A stretch of 64,000 nucleotides of DNA, from positions 124,001-188,000 of the forward strand of contig NZ_BNJG01000003.1 in assembly GCF_016587375.1 (NCBI RefSeq), written 5' to 3'. The stretch is from Ktedonobacter robiniae. Its GTDB lineage: Bacteria > Chloroflexota > Ktedonobacteria > Ktedonobacterales > Ktedonobacteraceae. A program made the translations under genes and the position numbers. The notes under the pieces are model-generated. The model was given only the letters and a program-made list of their open reading frames with translations. It searched no databases and had not been told where the DNA came from. Within the stretch, counting starts at the first letter, position 1; each line of letters opens with the position of its first letter. This document shows, one piece after another, positions 35,482-44,675 of this stretch.

Positions 35482-37014
35482 TTATGAGTGAAGCACGTGT
35501 GCCAGTTGATGAACGCCAGCTTGAATCTCCTGCTCATTCACTGCCCCATAGCCAAGAACGAGACCGCCTCGCTGAGGTAAACCCAGCGCCAACTTGGAAA
35601 GAGGAATGACTTCGAGTCCATGTGCTCCTGCTCGTTGTGACATCCGCTGGTCATCCATTTCTGGTGGTAACCAGCACAGAAGATGCAAGCCTGCCTGCGG
35701 CGGCTGTATTTCCACCAGGTCTCCAAGTTCCCGCTGAAGCAATTCGACGAGTATGGCTCTTCTGGCCGCATAGATCTCTCGCATATGCCGGATGTGACGC
35801 AGAAAATACCCTTTGGCGATAAACGCTTCCAGGATCAGCTGCTCAAGAATAGGCACATGGGTGTGCGTACAACTGCACAGATTGGTAAAAGGTGATATAA
35901 GCTGAAGCGGCACGATCAGATACCCTATGCGTAATGCCGGAAAAAGAACTTTGCTGAATGTTCCAATGTAGATGACGCGCTGAGCGGTATCGAGTCCCTG
36001 TAAGGCATCGAGCGGTCGACCACTGAAGCGGTAATCACTGTCATAGTCATCTTCGAGAATCCAGGCATTGGCCTGGTTCGCCCATTGGAGGAGGGCAACG
36101 CGTTGCGCCAGATGCATGGTGACACTCGAAGGAAATTGATGCGATGGAGTGACGTAGGCCAGGCGAGCTTGTGGATAGCGCTTTTGTCCGACTTCGACAT
36201 TCATCCCTTCCGACGTCACAGGGATAGGAGCCAGTTGTGCACCAGCATTACGTAGGGCTTGTTGCGCTCCTGGATATCCCGGATCTTCAATCCAGGCAAG
36301 CTCCCCCGGATTGAGGAGGAGGCGAGCTGCCATATCTAACGCTGATTGCGCGCCTGGCACAAGAAGAACTTGCTCTGCCTGGCAATGCACGCCTCGTGTG
36401 ATGCTCGCATGAGAGGCGATTGCTTCGCGCAATGGATAGTAACCTGCGACCTCCTGATAATCGGCCGCGCTTCTGAGCGTCGATCGTGCGCAGTGGGCAG
36501 CAACCTGGCTCCACTGCTGAAAGGGAAATGCGCGTAGCTCCGGGACGCCCTCGCGAAAAGCGCGTGGAGCATTGGGTCGAGGATAGGTCAGCGGAGAGCG
36601 GACAGGTGCCTGGCGCATTAAATCCTCTCCCAGGTGAGACAAGGAGAAGGGAGCGTGTATGCTCTCGTCAGGAGATGTTTTCCCCTGGGGAGCTGCGCTT
36701 GGAATGAAAAAGGTCTCAGGAAGGTCACATGCCACCCTGGTCCCTTGGCCGACCTTTCTCTCAAGATATCCTTCCGCACAGAGTTGTTCATAGGCATTAC
36801 TTGCTGTATTACGAGAAATACCTAACTCACTCGCGAGAACCCGTGTTGATGGGAGGCGTTGACCTGGCTGTAATTGACCACTGAGGATAGCATGACGTAG
36901 TCGGTCGTACAACTGGCGGTGCAATGGCATCGTTAATGCGCGGTTGAGTGTGATATCTGCGGTATTTTGAAGTGTGTGTTGTCTTTTCGACATGGGTGAA
37001 AAGGAAATCTCCAC
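35482..37014 (-). CDS. MocR/PdxR family regulator (GntR HTH plus aminotransferase domain)
   Basis: The 510-residue protein has an N-terminal GntR winged HTH (PLHRQLYDRLRHAILSGQLQ, PGQRLPSTRVLASELGISRN, YLERKVGQGTRVA) and a C-terminal fold-type I aminotransferase domain from about residue 150: QEVAGYYPLREAIASH, EDDYDSDYRFSGRPLDALQG and the PLP lysine in YIGTFSKVLFPALRIGY. MocR proteins bind PLP or its adducts and control vitamin B6, GABA or taurine genes. No such target gene is adjacent. Start is GTG at 37014 (GGAG 7 bases before) or ATG at 36993. Full length. Confidence 0.92.
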   Translation of the reverse strand: MEISFSPMSKRQHTLQNTADITLNRALTMPLHRQLYDRLRHAILSGQLQPGQRLPSTRVLASELGISRNTASNAYEQLCAEGYLERKVGQGTRVACDLPETFFIPSAAPQGKTSPDESIHAPFSLSHLGEDLMRQAPVRSPLTYPRPNAPRAFREGVPELRAFPFQQWSQVAAHCARSTLRSAADYQEVAGYYPLREAIASHASITRGVHCQAEQVLLVPGAQSALDMAARLLLNPGELAWIEDPGYPGAQQALRNAGAQLAPIPVTSEGMNVEVGQKRYPQARLAYVTPSHQFPSSVTMHLAQRVALLQWANQANAWILEDDYDSDYRFSGRPLDALQGLDTAQRVIYIGTFSKVLFPALRIGYLIVPLQLISPFTNLCSCTHTHVPILEQLILEAFIAKGYFLRHIRHMREIYAARRAILVELLQRELGDLVEIQPPQAGLHLLCWLPPEMDDQRMSQRAGAHGLEVIPLSKLALGLPQRGGLVLGYGAVNEQEIQAGVHQLAHVLHS

Positions 37015-37439
37015 GAAATGGCTCCATCATGTTTGTAAAAATGACCCTTGAAAGGGCTCTCTTTCTAGACTATGCTTCTCTCACAAGCTACAGGCTACGA
37101 CTGATCTTCTTTGAGAAAACTCATCTAAAAAATACACAAGCGACGCTTCTCTTCGTCCTGAATAGGGCATTTGACAGGCCGCCTACAAAGATATGGAGAA
37201 AACCACTTGCCACCGATCCAGTCGCCTTCTATCGCCAGGTACAGCAACACTGTGACAACCATGCGAAGGAGAAGCACAAGCTGGCTGGAGGGTCCAAGCT
37301 GGCTTGGACTGTCCCCGACGAGGAGTCCGGCGTGGTCTAGAAAACCGAAGAAAAAAAGTACTCTGAGTCGTTGGTAGCATGGCAGATTTCCATCATGAAA
37401 GAGATGGGCCGTTAAAGAAGACAGAGGAAGATCAAAGAT
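37015..37439. other. Gap with no supported gene
   Basis: The 425 bases between the MocR start and a small unknown gene hold only low-quality open frames on both strands. I see no structured element. Confidence 0.35.
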
Positions 37440-37781
37440 ATGGAACCTCTCCCCTGCCGTTATCACACCTTTGGATCTGTTGAAAGCAATCGTCAAGAAG
37501 TGCAGCGTTTGCAACAAGCGCAGCTGGAATATGGGGTCTATGCATGTATTCCCGGAACTCAGCACACCTATGAAGAGATGATCCAATCGCTTGTCGGGCT
37601 CGATTTACGCCGTCAATGCGAAGAACGCAGGCAAAGAAACCACACGTACGAACCAAAGCGGCACCAAACCATCAAGGCGAAAAGGAGGAACCAAAAGGAG
37701 ACTCCTGATAAAACAAGAGAGCGAGCCATACAGCAGGACGTCTGGACCCACAACCATGGGGCTCAAGAAGACCATCGCTGA
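37440..37781 (+). CDS. Unrecognised small protein
   Basis: Up to 113 residues: EPLPCRYHTFGSVESNRQEV, LEYGVYACIPGTQHTYEEMI and a very basic, Gln/Arg-rich tail. AGAGGAAG lies upstream of ATG 37440. No family is recognised. A minus-strand frame covers the same bases but is Leu-rich without signature, so the plus frame is slightly preferred. The low sequence complexity of the tail suggests that only the first 60 or so residues are real, or that the gene is decayed. Confidence 0.3.
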   Translation: MEPLPCRYHTFGSVESNRQEVQRLQQAQLEYGVYACIPGTQHTYEEMIQSLVGLDLRRQCEERRQRNHTYEPKRHQTIKAKRRNQKETPDKTRERAIQQDVWTHNHGAQEDHR

Positions 37782-37848
37782 GAAGAAAAAAGGCGGAGAT
37801 GCACGATAACAGGCATATACAGCAAGATAATATGAAACGGGAGAGACC

Positions 37849-38118
37849 ATGACCACAAAAAAACACGTGCAGGCAATTGTTGGGCAATTGGGATTGATTG
37901 CTCTAGAAGAGGCTCAATGCTACTGGGAAAAGGAGAGAAAACAGATGACGACCATGCAAGAAGTGCAAGAAATCGTCGAGCAATTGGGATTAATTGATCT
38001 AGGAGAGGCTCAATGTTACTGGGAAAAGGGAACAATGGAGAAAGACGTGAACGACAACAAGCGAAAACAACGCCTTGACGCGAAGGCACCTATCGAGAGC
38101 CAGAGGAACGCGGCATAG
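37849..38118 (+). CDS. Small protein with an internal tandem duplication
   Basis: The 89 residues consist mostly of two copies of one 25-residue unit: HVQAIVGQLGLIALEEAQCY with WEKE, then EVQEIVEQLGLIDLGEAQCY with WEKG, joined by a short linker, followed by a charged tail. Each unit predicts an amphipathic helix pair ending in C-Y-W. The ribosome site GGGAGAGACC precedes ATG 37849. I do not know the family. It precedes an out-of-frame continuation at 38079, so the natural protein may be longer and frameshifted. Confidence 0.45.
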   Translation: MTTKKHVQAIVGQLGLIALEEAQCYWEKERKQMTTMQEVQEIVEQLGLIDLGEAQCYWEKGTMEKDVNDNKRKQRLDAKAPIESQRNAA

Positions 38119-38318
38119 TTTTCATAGGGATCAGCAATGCATGGACACGAAAGCAGCGTTCAAAGGAACTGGGTCGCTTCATTGACGAGGTGCCGGGCGA
38201 TCCTGCTATCCGGGTGATTGTGTTTGAGAGTGCCAACCCGGATATGCAGAGAACGTCCTGCGCTTGGGACACTGGAGTAACGAGAGCAATAGTGGAAGCG
38301 GCATGTGGCACCACTTAA
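38079..38318 (+). other. Open frame without a start codon, unrecognised
   Basis: Between a TGA at 38076 and a TAA at 38316 one frame is open for 80 codons and reads EEERGIVFIGISNAWTRKQR-like sequence, then ELGRFIDEVPGDPAIRVIVF and ESANPDMQR. The composition is protein-like and conserved-looking (I-V-F-I-G-I-S), but there is no ATG. It overlaps the end of the previous gene and the start of the ComM remnant, in three different frames. It may be a fragment of a gene broken by indels. Confidence 0.3.
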
Positions 38319-38715
38319 CAAAGTGCTTGATATAGGCATCAATGTGCCCCGCGTTGCCGATCACATCCTTCCTTCCAAACGAGGAACAGACGCCATCACG
38401 ACCTTGCGAACCCGTATTCTTCAAGCGCAAACACCTACAGCAACAACGCATTGGCACCTTGAACGCCCTCATACTAAAAGAGCAAATACATCAATGGTGT
38501 GTCCACTCGAAGATGAGAGCCAGTACCTCCTTACCTATGCGCAGGCTACACTCGGGCGCACCAAGAATGCAACCTTGCGCTCTCTCAAAGTCTCACGCAC
38601 CATCGCTGATCTCGCAGATTTAGAGACAATTACTCCTGCCCATCTTGCTGAGGCATTCCACTATTCGGGATGGAGTGATTTATCAGAGAGGTTGCCTGCG
38701 AGCTCCCTGTGCTAA
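38305..38715 (+). pseudogene. ComM/YifB Mg-chelatase-like ATPase, C-terminal remnant
   Basis: About 136 residues correspond to the end of YifB/ComM proteins: DIGINVPRVADHILPS matches the DIHVEVP strand, then LEDESQYLLTYAQATLGRTK, RSLKVSRTIADLADLETITP and AHLAEAFHYS match the C-terminal lid (family: vARTIADL, HlaEAiqYR). The Walker A/B core and the N-terminal Lon-like domain, about 380 residues, are missing. The expected sensor arginines and the NA-x-M motif are also poorly kept. ComM is a branch-migration helicase in natural transformation; this fragment is not functional. Confidence 0.7.
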
Positions 38716-38758
38716 AGCATAGGGAGCTTCAGTCAAAAGATTCCTAGTTATAGGAAGA

Positions 38759-38808
38759 AGGCATATGTACTACGCTGCTTACATAAGCACCACGTAGCAC
38801 ACATGCCT
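38759..38808 (-). terminator. Hairpin downstream of the GH18 gene
   Basis: AGGCATATGTACTACG (38759-38774) pairs with CGTAGCACACATGCCT (38793-38808), with small mismatches. It lies 67 bases past the stop of the minus-strand GH18 gene. A second stem, GAGCTCCCTGTGC with GCATAGGGAGCTT (38699-38728), covers the stop codon of the convergent ComM remnant. Confidence 0.5.
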
Positions 38809-38874
38809 CTCGAAAAAGCTTCAAGCAACAATCATGCAAGATAGTGTATATAAACTACGTGCCAGTATCCCGGG

Positions 38875-40788
38875 TCAGCCAACCTGCCCCCAGCGGAATT
38901 GTTCCCAGGCCTGAGCCTGGGTTGCCGTGGCATCCAGGGGGGTATTCGTCTGGTCCGTGCGCGCACTGATATAGTTGTTATTGGCCACCGACTGCAAGGC
39001 AACGGTCCCATTGTTTTGCAGGACCCAGTTGAACTGCTCCCAACCCTGGACCTGGGTCGCGGTAGCCTGCAGGGGCGCATTCGTCTGACTGATGCGGGCG
39101 CTGACATAGTTGTTATTGGCGTGGGAGAGCAAGGCGATGAGCCCATTACCTGCATCGACCACATCAAACTGCTCCCAACCCTGGACCTGGGTCGCGGTGG
39201 CTTGCAGGGGGGTATTGGTCTGATCGGTGTGGGCACTGACATAATTGTTATTGTTTGTTGCCTGCAGCCAGATGGTTTTGCCAATGGGAGGAGTAGCCAG
39301 TCCCCAGTTGAACTGTTCCCAGGCCTGCACCTGAGTCGCCGTGGCATCCAGGGGAGTATTGGTCTGGTCGGTGCGGGCACTGACATAGTTATTATTAGCC
39401 GCCGATTGTAAGGCAACAGTCCCGTTGCTCTGCGGTAACCAACGGAACTGTTCCCACCCCTGCACTTGGGTCGCGGTGGCTTGCAGGGGGACATTCGTCT
39501 GACTGATGCGTGTGCTGACATAATTGTTGTTGGCGTGGGATCGCAAGGCGATCAGCCCATTGCCAGCATCGATCACGTCAAACTCTTCCCAGGCCTGCAC
39601 CTGGGTTGAGGTGGCCTGTAGAGGAATATTGGTCTGATCATTGCGGGCACTGACAAAGTTGTTGTTATTTGTCGCCTGCAACCAGATGGTTTTGCCAATG
39701 ATACTGGGTGGTGTGCCAGTTGGAGTAGGAGTTGGCGAAGAACTGCCGCTGGTGAAGGGTTTCCAGAGATTGGTAAATGCGTAGTTGCTCTGTGAGAGGC
39801 CATCGCAGGTATCCGAAGTAGGAGTAGTACGACCCGGGCAAGAACCATTATCTCGTGAGACCGCCCAGAATGCGAGTTCTCCAATTTGGTTTGCCTGCGC
39901 GAAAGACAACACCTGGGACGCATTGCTCTGTGTAAAGATCTCGCCCGGAGTGTCGTTCTGACCAATCATCGCGGTGATCCCAACCATCGACCACAGTTGG
40001 CTGGAGGTCTTTGAGGGGAACATCTGCTGTAACTGGGCATGCAGGCCGTTGGCCGCGTTGATCGCCTCCTGCCCCATCTGACTGTCAGGGCTTCCATAAT
40101 CCATCGTCATCAGGTTGACCACGCTAAAATTGACTCCCTTGGATATCGCGTCCTTGAGCAGATCTAGACTTCCTGTATGGCCAGCAGGGGCTGGTTCCAG
40201 GCCGGTGGTGCCTGAAGGCAGGGTAAAGGAGATGGTCAAGCCCGGATTGGCCTGCTGCAACGCCGCCAGGGCTGTGTTGCGGCGCGTATAGGTGGTCGCG
40301 TCTCCTTCTTCCCCGCCTTCAATATCGAAATCTAGATGTGACGCGCTGTACTGGTTAATCACCGCCTGGTACTGAGCCTGCAAACTGCTAGCACTGGTAC
40401 AGGCCTGTGCCAGTTCCTGGCCTGATGCTCCCCCAAACGAGATGATCACGTCTCCGCCCTGGCTGCGAATGTAGGAAATATCGCTGGTCAACGTCGGCAA
40501 ATCTGACGAAGTATTATTGATTGGGACGTATCCATCCCAGACAGGACTACACCCACTGGCGGTAATAAAAGCCAGTGTGTAGTATTTCTGCTCGGTACTC
40601 TGGGTCACTGATTGCAAGGACGCGCCTACACCAGTCTCGGCATAGGGGGCAAAGTAACTGCTGGGCAAGGCCGAAGCCGCGTAGGCTCGGGGTATGCCTT
40701 TAGAGAAAATAGTTGTCGCCGCCACGATACCACTTAGCACCATAACACAGGAAAAGAAGAGAGCGAGGACACGGGGAAATTTGCGCAT
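38875..40788 (-). CDS. Secreted GH18 chitinase-like protein with double beta-trefoil module
   Basis: The 637-residue precursor starts at ATG 40788 (GGAGGAATCGCT ahead; the longer frame has no signal peptide). Residues 1-37 are a Sec signal peptide. Residues about 45-340 form a GH18 barrel: VIISFGGASG and the catalytic motif HLDFDIEGGEEGD with the acid Glu at about 157, plus NLMTMDYGS. A Pro/Thr linker follows (SSSPTPTPTGTPPS), then two fascin-like beta-trefoil domains of about 125 residues with repeats such as NNNYVSARTDQTNTPLDATA. GH18 enzymes cleave chitin or similar beta-1,4-GlcNAc polymers; the trefoils likely bind sugar. It is the last gene of the sugar-uptake group on the minus strand. 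Confidence 0.88.
   Translation of the reverse strand: MRKFPRVLALFFSCVMVLSGIVAATTIFSKGIPRAYAASALPSSYFAPYAETGVGASLQSVTQSTEQKYYTLAFITASGCSPVWDGYVPINNTSSDLPTLTSDISYIRSQGGDVIISFGGASGQELAQACTSASSLQAQYQAVINQYSASHLDFDIEGGEEGDATTYTRRNTALAALQQANPGLTISFTLPSGTTGLEPAPAGHTGSLDLLKDAISKGVNFSVVNLMTMDYGSPDSQMGQEAINAANGLHAQLQQMFPSKTSSQLWSMVGITAMIGQNDTPGEIFTQSNASQVLSFAQANQIGELAFWAVSRDNGSCPGRTTPTSDTCDGLSQSNYAFTNLWKPFTSGSSSPTPTPTGTPPSIIGKTIWLQATNNNNFVSARNDQTNIPLQATSTQVQAWEEFDVIDAGNGLIALRSHANNNYVSTRISQTNVPLQATATQVQGWEQFRWLPQSNGTVALQSAANNNYVSARTDQTNTPLDATATQVQAWEQFNWGLATPPIGKTIWLQATNNNNYVSAHTDQTNTPLQATATQVQGWEQFDVVDAGNGLIALLSHANNNYVSARISQTNAPLQATATQVQGWEQFNWVLQNNGTVALQSVANNNYISARTDQTNTPLDATATQAQAWEQFRWGQVG
38878..39700 (-). 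repeat. Double beta-trefoil module, copy 1 (end of GH18 gene)
   Basis: About 820 bp encode two tandem fascin-like trefoils, each made of three 40-residue repeats (WLQATNNNN, then LRSHANNNYVSARISQTN, then LQSAANNNYVSARTDQTN). The DNA is almost the same as 42673-43497, where it sits at the start of the next secreted protein. Long stretches are identical. Confidence 0.85.
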
Positions 40789-41004
40789 AGCGATTCCTCC
40801 ATGAATACTATGACAAAACACGACATTCAGGTTGAGAGAGCGATTGCTCACTCCATGCATACTCTCAAGGAACTTCGGCGTGAGGGAACCAGCCAACAAA
40901 GACTGACTCTCTATTACCTGGCATACCCGTTTCCTCAGGGCTGCTAATTTCATCCCAGAAATCAAACAGCCCCGAGGAGCGGCGTTCAGCAAGTGTGAAC
41001 CAGG

Positions 41005-43602
41005 CTAGGGGTAACTGACCAGTTTAGCGACGCTATTGCTGGAGTTTGACGGACCTCCTGTACTGTTGATGATATGGGCAATCGTACCAATGCCACCTAG
41101 CGAGACGGTGACCATATCGTGGAACTTGACTCCTGGCGTGTAGGGGACCTCAAAGGAATGATCCTCGACCACGCTGGAATTGACATTGAAGTAACAGTAG
41201 CTGCCCAATCCCCAGGCTTCGTGACTGGTGACCGAGGTCGCCACCTTGTAGGCCGCGTAGCCGTTGGTGCTACCATTCATCCAGGCTGACTGCGTAGGGG
41301 GATCATAGGGCAGTTCGTTCTGGAAGAAGTAGGTCCGGCCACCGTTGCCATTCCAAATGACCTGGTACTGCTGGTAATGCTCGACGAACAGGCCATACGC
41401 GGTCACGTTGTTGCCATTAACAATCAGGCCATTGGCGGCGGGATTGACGGTCCAACCAACCGTGGCGTTGTTGTTGATGCCGTGGTCCGCGCGCCAGATC
41501 CAGAGGTCGTCGAGAATGACATCGTTGCTGTTGATCACCAGGCTCTGAGTGGCCAGCCCGGCTGTCGCAGTGCCACCGATCCTGATGAAGACATCACTGA
41601 GCAATGTAGGATTGGCCGCGTGACTCTGTGAAGATCCACTTGGGCCAATCTGCAACAGAACCGGCGAGTTGACTGGGCCTGCATCGAAGAGCAATCCGGC
41701 AATGGTGACGCCATCGACATCGGCTACCGTCATGGGGATGACTCCGTTTTGCGGAACCAGCGTGGCCAGGCCCAGGCCGAGCACCACCGTGTTCGCTCGT
41801 GTCACATTAATCGTGCCATTGAGGGAGTAGATGCCGGGCGTGAAGAGCAGGTTTAACCCCTGTGCAAGCGCGTTGTTGAGGGTTGTCGCGGTATCACTCG
41901 GCTGAGCAATATAAAACTGGCTAAGGGAGATGGAGGTGCCAGCAGGCGACCCACTGCCCCAACTCGTGCCCTGTGAGTTCGTCCTGAGGGCAGGTACAAA
42001 GACCTGATAGTTGACAGACTGGTCAATATACAGGAACGGCTTTTCTCGGATCACGGGTACCTGACCAACTACAGTGTAGGGCGGGTTGGGGAAGCTTTGT
42101 CCCGGTGCGCCATTGACCCCCACAAAGACCATGTTCCAGTTGTAACCGGTCCAGCTTCCCAGTTGATCGTTCCTGGAGAGCCACTGCTGCTGCGTACCCG
42201 AGTTGACCTGACCGCTGACGTTGGTGTCGGCCAGGAAGCCGCCACTGGACCATCCACCATCATCCAGTTTCATATTCCCCTGCACATTCATGCGCCGGAA
42301 AGGTGCGGCCTGAGACACCGCCCAGACGTTGGTGCCGGTGGGAGGAATCACGGTCATGTTCTCGGCCCCGCGCCAGAAGTTACAGGTGGCATTGTGATCC
42401 GGCATCCAGTCAGCGGCGACGTGAACCGCACCATTGATCGTCACATTGCCGGGCAGATAGCCCAGACCCAGTACCTGGGTGTAGAAGCCAAGGTTAACAT
42501 CCACGTTGTAGGTGCCTGGCTTGAAGAGGAAGGCATAGCGATTCGAGCCAAATTGATTGCTTTGCTGCTGATTGAAGACCGAAGTCAAGGTGTTTTGAAT
42601 CGTTGAACTAGACATTGTGGGATCAAAGATGTACACGTTGGGACCAAAGTTCGGCGATCCACCAGATCCACCGACCTGCCCCCAGCGGAATTGTTCCCAG
42701 GCCTGGGCCTGGGTTGCCGTGGCATCCAGGGGGGTATTCGTCTGGTCCGTGCGCGCACTGATATAGTTGTTATTGGCCACCGACTGCAAGGCAACGGTCC
42801 CATTGTTTTGCAGGACCCAGTTGAACTGCTCCCAGCCCTGAACCTGGGTCGCGGTAGCCTGCAAGGGCGCATTCGTCTGACTGATGCGGGCGCTGACATA
42901 GTTGTTATTGGCGTGGGAGAGCAAGGCGATGAGCCCATTACCTGCATCGACCACATCAAACTGCTCCCAACCCTGGACCTGGGTCGCGGTGGCTTGCAGG
43001 GGGGTATTGGTCTGATCGGTGTGGGCACTGACATAATTGTTATTGTTTGTTGCCTGCAGCCAGATTGTCTGGCCAATGGGAGGGGCAACCAATCCCCAGT
43101 TGAACTGTTCCCAGGCCTGGACCTGAGTTGCGGTGGCATCCAGGGGAGTATTGGTCTGGTCGGTGCGGGCACTGACATAGTTGTTATTAGCCGCCGACTG
43201 TAAGGCGACGGTCCCATTGCTCTGCGGCAGCCAGTTGAACTGCTCCCACCCTTGGACCTGAGTCGCGGTGGCTTGCAGGGGAACATTCGTCTGACTGATG
43301 CGTGCGCTGACATAATTGTTGTTGGCATGAGATCGCAAGGCGATCAGCCCATTGCCAGCATCGACCACATCAAACTCTTCCCAGGCCTGCACCTGGGTCG
43401 AGGTGGCTTGCAGGGGAATATTGGTTTGACTGTTGCGGGCACTGACAAAGTTGTTGTTATTCGTCGCCTGCAGCCAGATCGTCTGGCCAATGGGGGCAGA
43501 GGCCGCATATATAGCATGTTGGCCTATGGCCTCGGGCAACATGCCCAGTGCGCCTGCCATGGCGACAGAACCGGCCAGAAAACGCCGCCGGGAAACTCTC
43601 AT
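41005..43602 (-). CDS. TAT-exported beta-helix protein with N-terminal double beta-trefoil module
   Basis: The 865-residue precursor starts at ATG 43602 (GGAGGAATGCATA). SRRRFLAGSVAMAGALG is a TAT signal. Two fascin-like trefoils occupy residues about 40-300, then a right-handed beta-helix region follows: VYIFDPTMSSSTIQNTLTSV, GSNRYAFLFKPGTYNVDVNL, FWRGAENMTVIPPTGTNVWA and VIREKPFLYIDQSVNYQVFV. The same core occurs in secreted actinobacterial proteins often mislabelled as adenylyl cyclase or coagulation factor 5/8 proteins; it resembles polysaccharide-acting beta-helix enzymes (GH55-like), but no catalytic residues can be assigned. It sits between the ABC permeases and the GH18 gene. Confidence 0.8.
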   Translation of the reverse strand: MRVSRRRFLAGSVAMAGALGMLPEAIGQHAIYAASAPIGQTIWLQATNNNNFVSARNSQTNIPLQATSTQVQAWEEFDVVDAGNGLIALRSHANNNYVSARISQTNVPLQATATQVQGWEQFNWLPQSNGTVALQSAANNNYVSARTDQTNTPLDATATQVQAWEQFNWGLVAPPIGQTIWLQATNNNNYVSAHTDQTNTPLQATATQVQGWEQFDVVDAGNGLIALLSHANNNYVSARISQTNAPLQATATQVQGWEQFNWVLQNNGTVALQSVANNNYISARTDQTNTPLDATATQAQAWEQFRWGQVGGSGGSPNFGPNVYIFDPTMSSSTIQNTLTSVFNQQQSNQFGSNRYAFLFKPGTYNVDVNLGFYTQVLGLGYLPGNVTINGAVHVAADWMPDHNATCNFWRGAENMTVIPPTGTNVWAVSQAAPFRRMNVQGNMKLDDGGWSSGGFLADTNVSGQVNSGTQQQWLSRNDQLGSWTGYNWNMVFVGVNGAPGQSFPNPPYTVVGQVPVIREKPFLYIDQSVNYQVFVPALRTNSQGTSWGSGSPAGTSISLSQFYIAQPSDTATTLNNALAQGLNLLFTPGIYSLNGTINVTRANTVVLGLGLATLVPQNGVIPMTVADVDGVTIAGLLFDAGPVNSPVLLQIGPSGSSQSHAANPTLLSDVFIRIGGTATAGLATQSLVINSNDVILDDLWIWRADHGINNNATVGWTVNPAANGLIVNGNNVTAYGLFVEHYQQYQVIWNGNGGRTYFFQNELPYDPPTQSAWMNGSTNGYAAYKVATSVTSHEAWGLGSYCYFNVNSSVVEDHSFEVPYTPGVKFHDMVTVSLGGIGTIAHIINSTGGPSNSSNSVAKLVSYP
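42673..43497 (-). repeat. Double beta-trefoil module, copy 2 (start of beta-helix gene)
   Basis: Almost identical DNA to 38878-39700. The protein order is the same (six 40-residue repeats), but here the module follows the signal peptide, whereas in the GH18 gene it is C-terminal. Confidence 0.85.
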
Positions 43603-43726
43603 TATGCATTCCTCCATGAATAACATTAAATAAACTAGTATCCCCATGTCTTTGAGGACCAAAGAATAGCCATCACTGTAGTGTTGAGGCTTGATCCTGA
43701 TTCGTTTGAGCACTCACCTCCAATCA

Positions 43727-44671
43727 TTAGCCTTTAATGCTTCCCGTTCCCAGTCCCCCACGCCAGAAGCGTTGCAGGATAATGCAACCAATCAGCAGCG
43801 GAATTGAGGAAAGCAATGATCCAGTTATGATCAGGTTATAGATTGTCTGGCCAGCGGTAGCGTTCGTGGCGGTCACATTCCAAGTCTGTAAGCCCACTGT
43901 AATTGGGAAGAGATTGGAATCATTGAGCATCACCAACGGCAGGAAGTAGTTATTCCAGATAGCCACAAATTGGAAAAGTAAGATCGTTACCAGCGCCGGG
44001 GTCATCAAATTAAGCGCGATCAGAAAGGTTGTGAACTCGTTTGCTCCATCCATGCGGGCAGCCTCCAGAAGTTCATCGGGCACAGCCGACGCCGCATAGA
44101 TACGAGAGAGATACACCCCGAAAGGGCTAACAAGACTGGGCAAGAGTACTGACCAGTACGTATTGGTCAACCCCACACTACTCATTAACAGGTAGAGCGG
44201 CAGAGCCAGGGTCGTTGCCGGCACCAGGATCGCCCCCAGGATAATAGAGAAGGTCAGGTTACGCCCACGGAAGGTATATTTGGCCAGGGCGTAGCCAGCC
44301 ATACTCGCGATAAACGTCCCAACTACGGCTCCCACGCCTGCATAGAGGAGGGTATTCAGCAGCCAGCGTGCATAAATTCCACCGTTGAAGGTAAAGAGTT
44401 GCTGTAAATTGGCAAACAGATGGAAGTCAGGCGAGAACCAGAAGCCAAATGTACCGAACAAATCGGCCTGGCTTTTCGTCGAGGAGATCACCAACCAGAA
44501 AAAGGGTATCAGAAAGTAGACGGCAAAGGCGATCAGAAAGGTCATAACCCCAATGTTATTCAAGTTGAACTGACTGGGGCGCCGCTGCTTGGTGGTCACT
44601 GTTTTTTGGGCGAGAGGCATCGGCTCTGAAGAGATGATTTGGCTCATATTATCAGAAATGCTTTGACTCAT
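43727..44671 (-). CDS. Carbohydrate ABC transporter permease (MalG type)
   Basis: About 314 residues with six helices. The cytoplasmic EAA loop is EAARMDGANEFTTFLIALNL, which docks the ATPase. ATG 44671 (MSQSISDNMSQ) is chosen; the longer open frame upstream overlaps the partner permease. Its ribosome site AGGAGTATAAGGAT overlaps the stop codon of the upstream permease, so the two are translationally coupled. It forms the heterodimeric channel with the MalF-type protein. No ATPase gene lies in the window; such systems often use a shared MsiK-like ATPase encoded elsewhere. Confidence 0.92.
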   Translation of the reverse strand: MSQSISDNMSQIISSEPMPLAQKTVTTKQRRPSQFNLNNIGVMTFLIAFAVYFLIPFFWLVISSTKSQADLFGTFGFWFSPDFHLFANLQQLFTFNGGIYARWLLNTLLYAGVGAVVGTFIASMAGYALAKYTFRGRNLTFSIILGAILVPATTLALPLYLLMSSVGLTNTYWSVLLPSLVSPFGVYLSRIYAASAVPDELLEAARMDGANEFTTFLIALNLMTPALVTILLFQFVAIWNNYFLPLVMLNDSNLFPITVGLQTWNVTATNATAGQTIYNLIITGSLLSSIPLLIGCIILQRFWRGGLGTGSIKG

Positions 44672-44675
44672 ATCC

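Noticed and set aside
37125..37586. A 153-codon minus-strand frame
   Set aside because: It is Leu-rich without motif, lacks a good ribosome site and overlaps the plus-strand frame at 37440. Neither could be confirmed.
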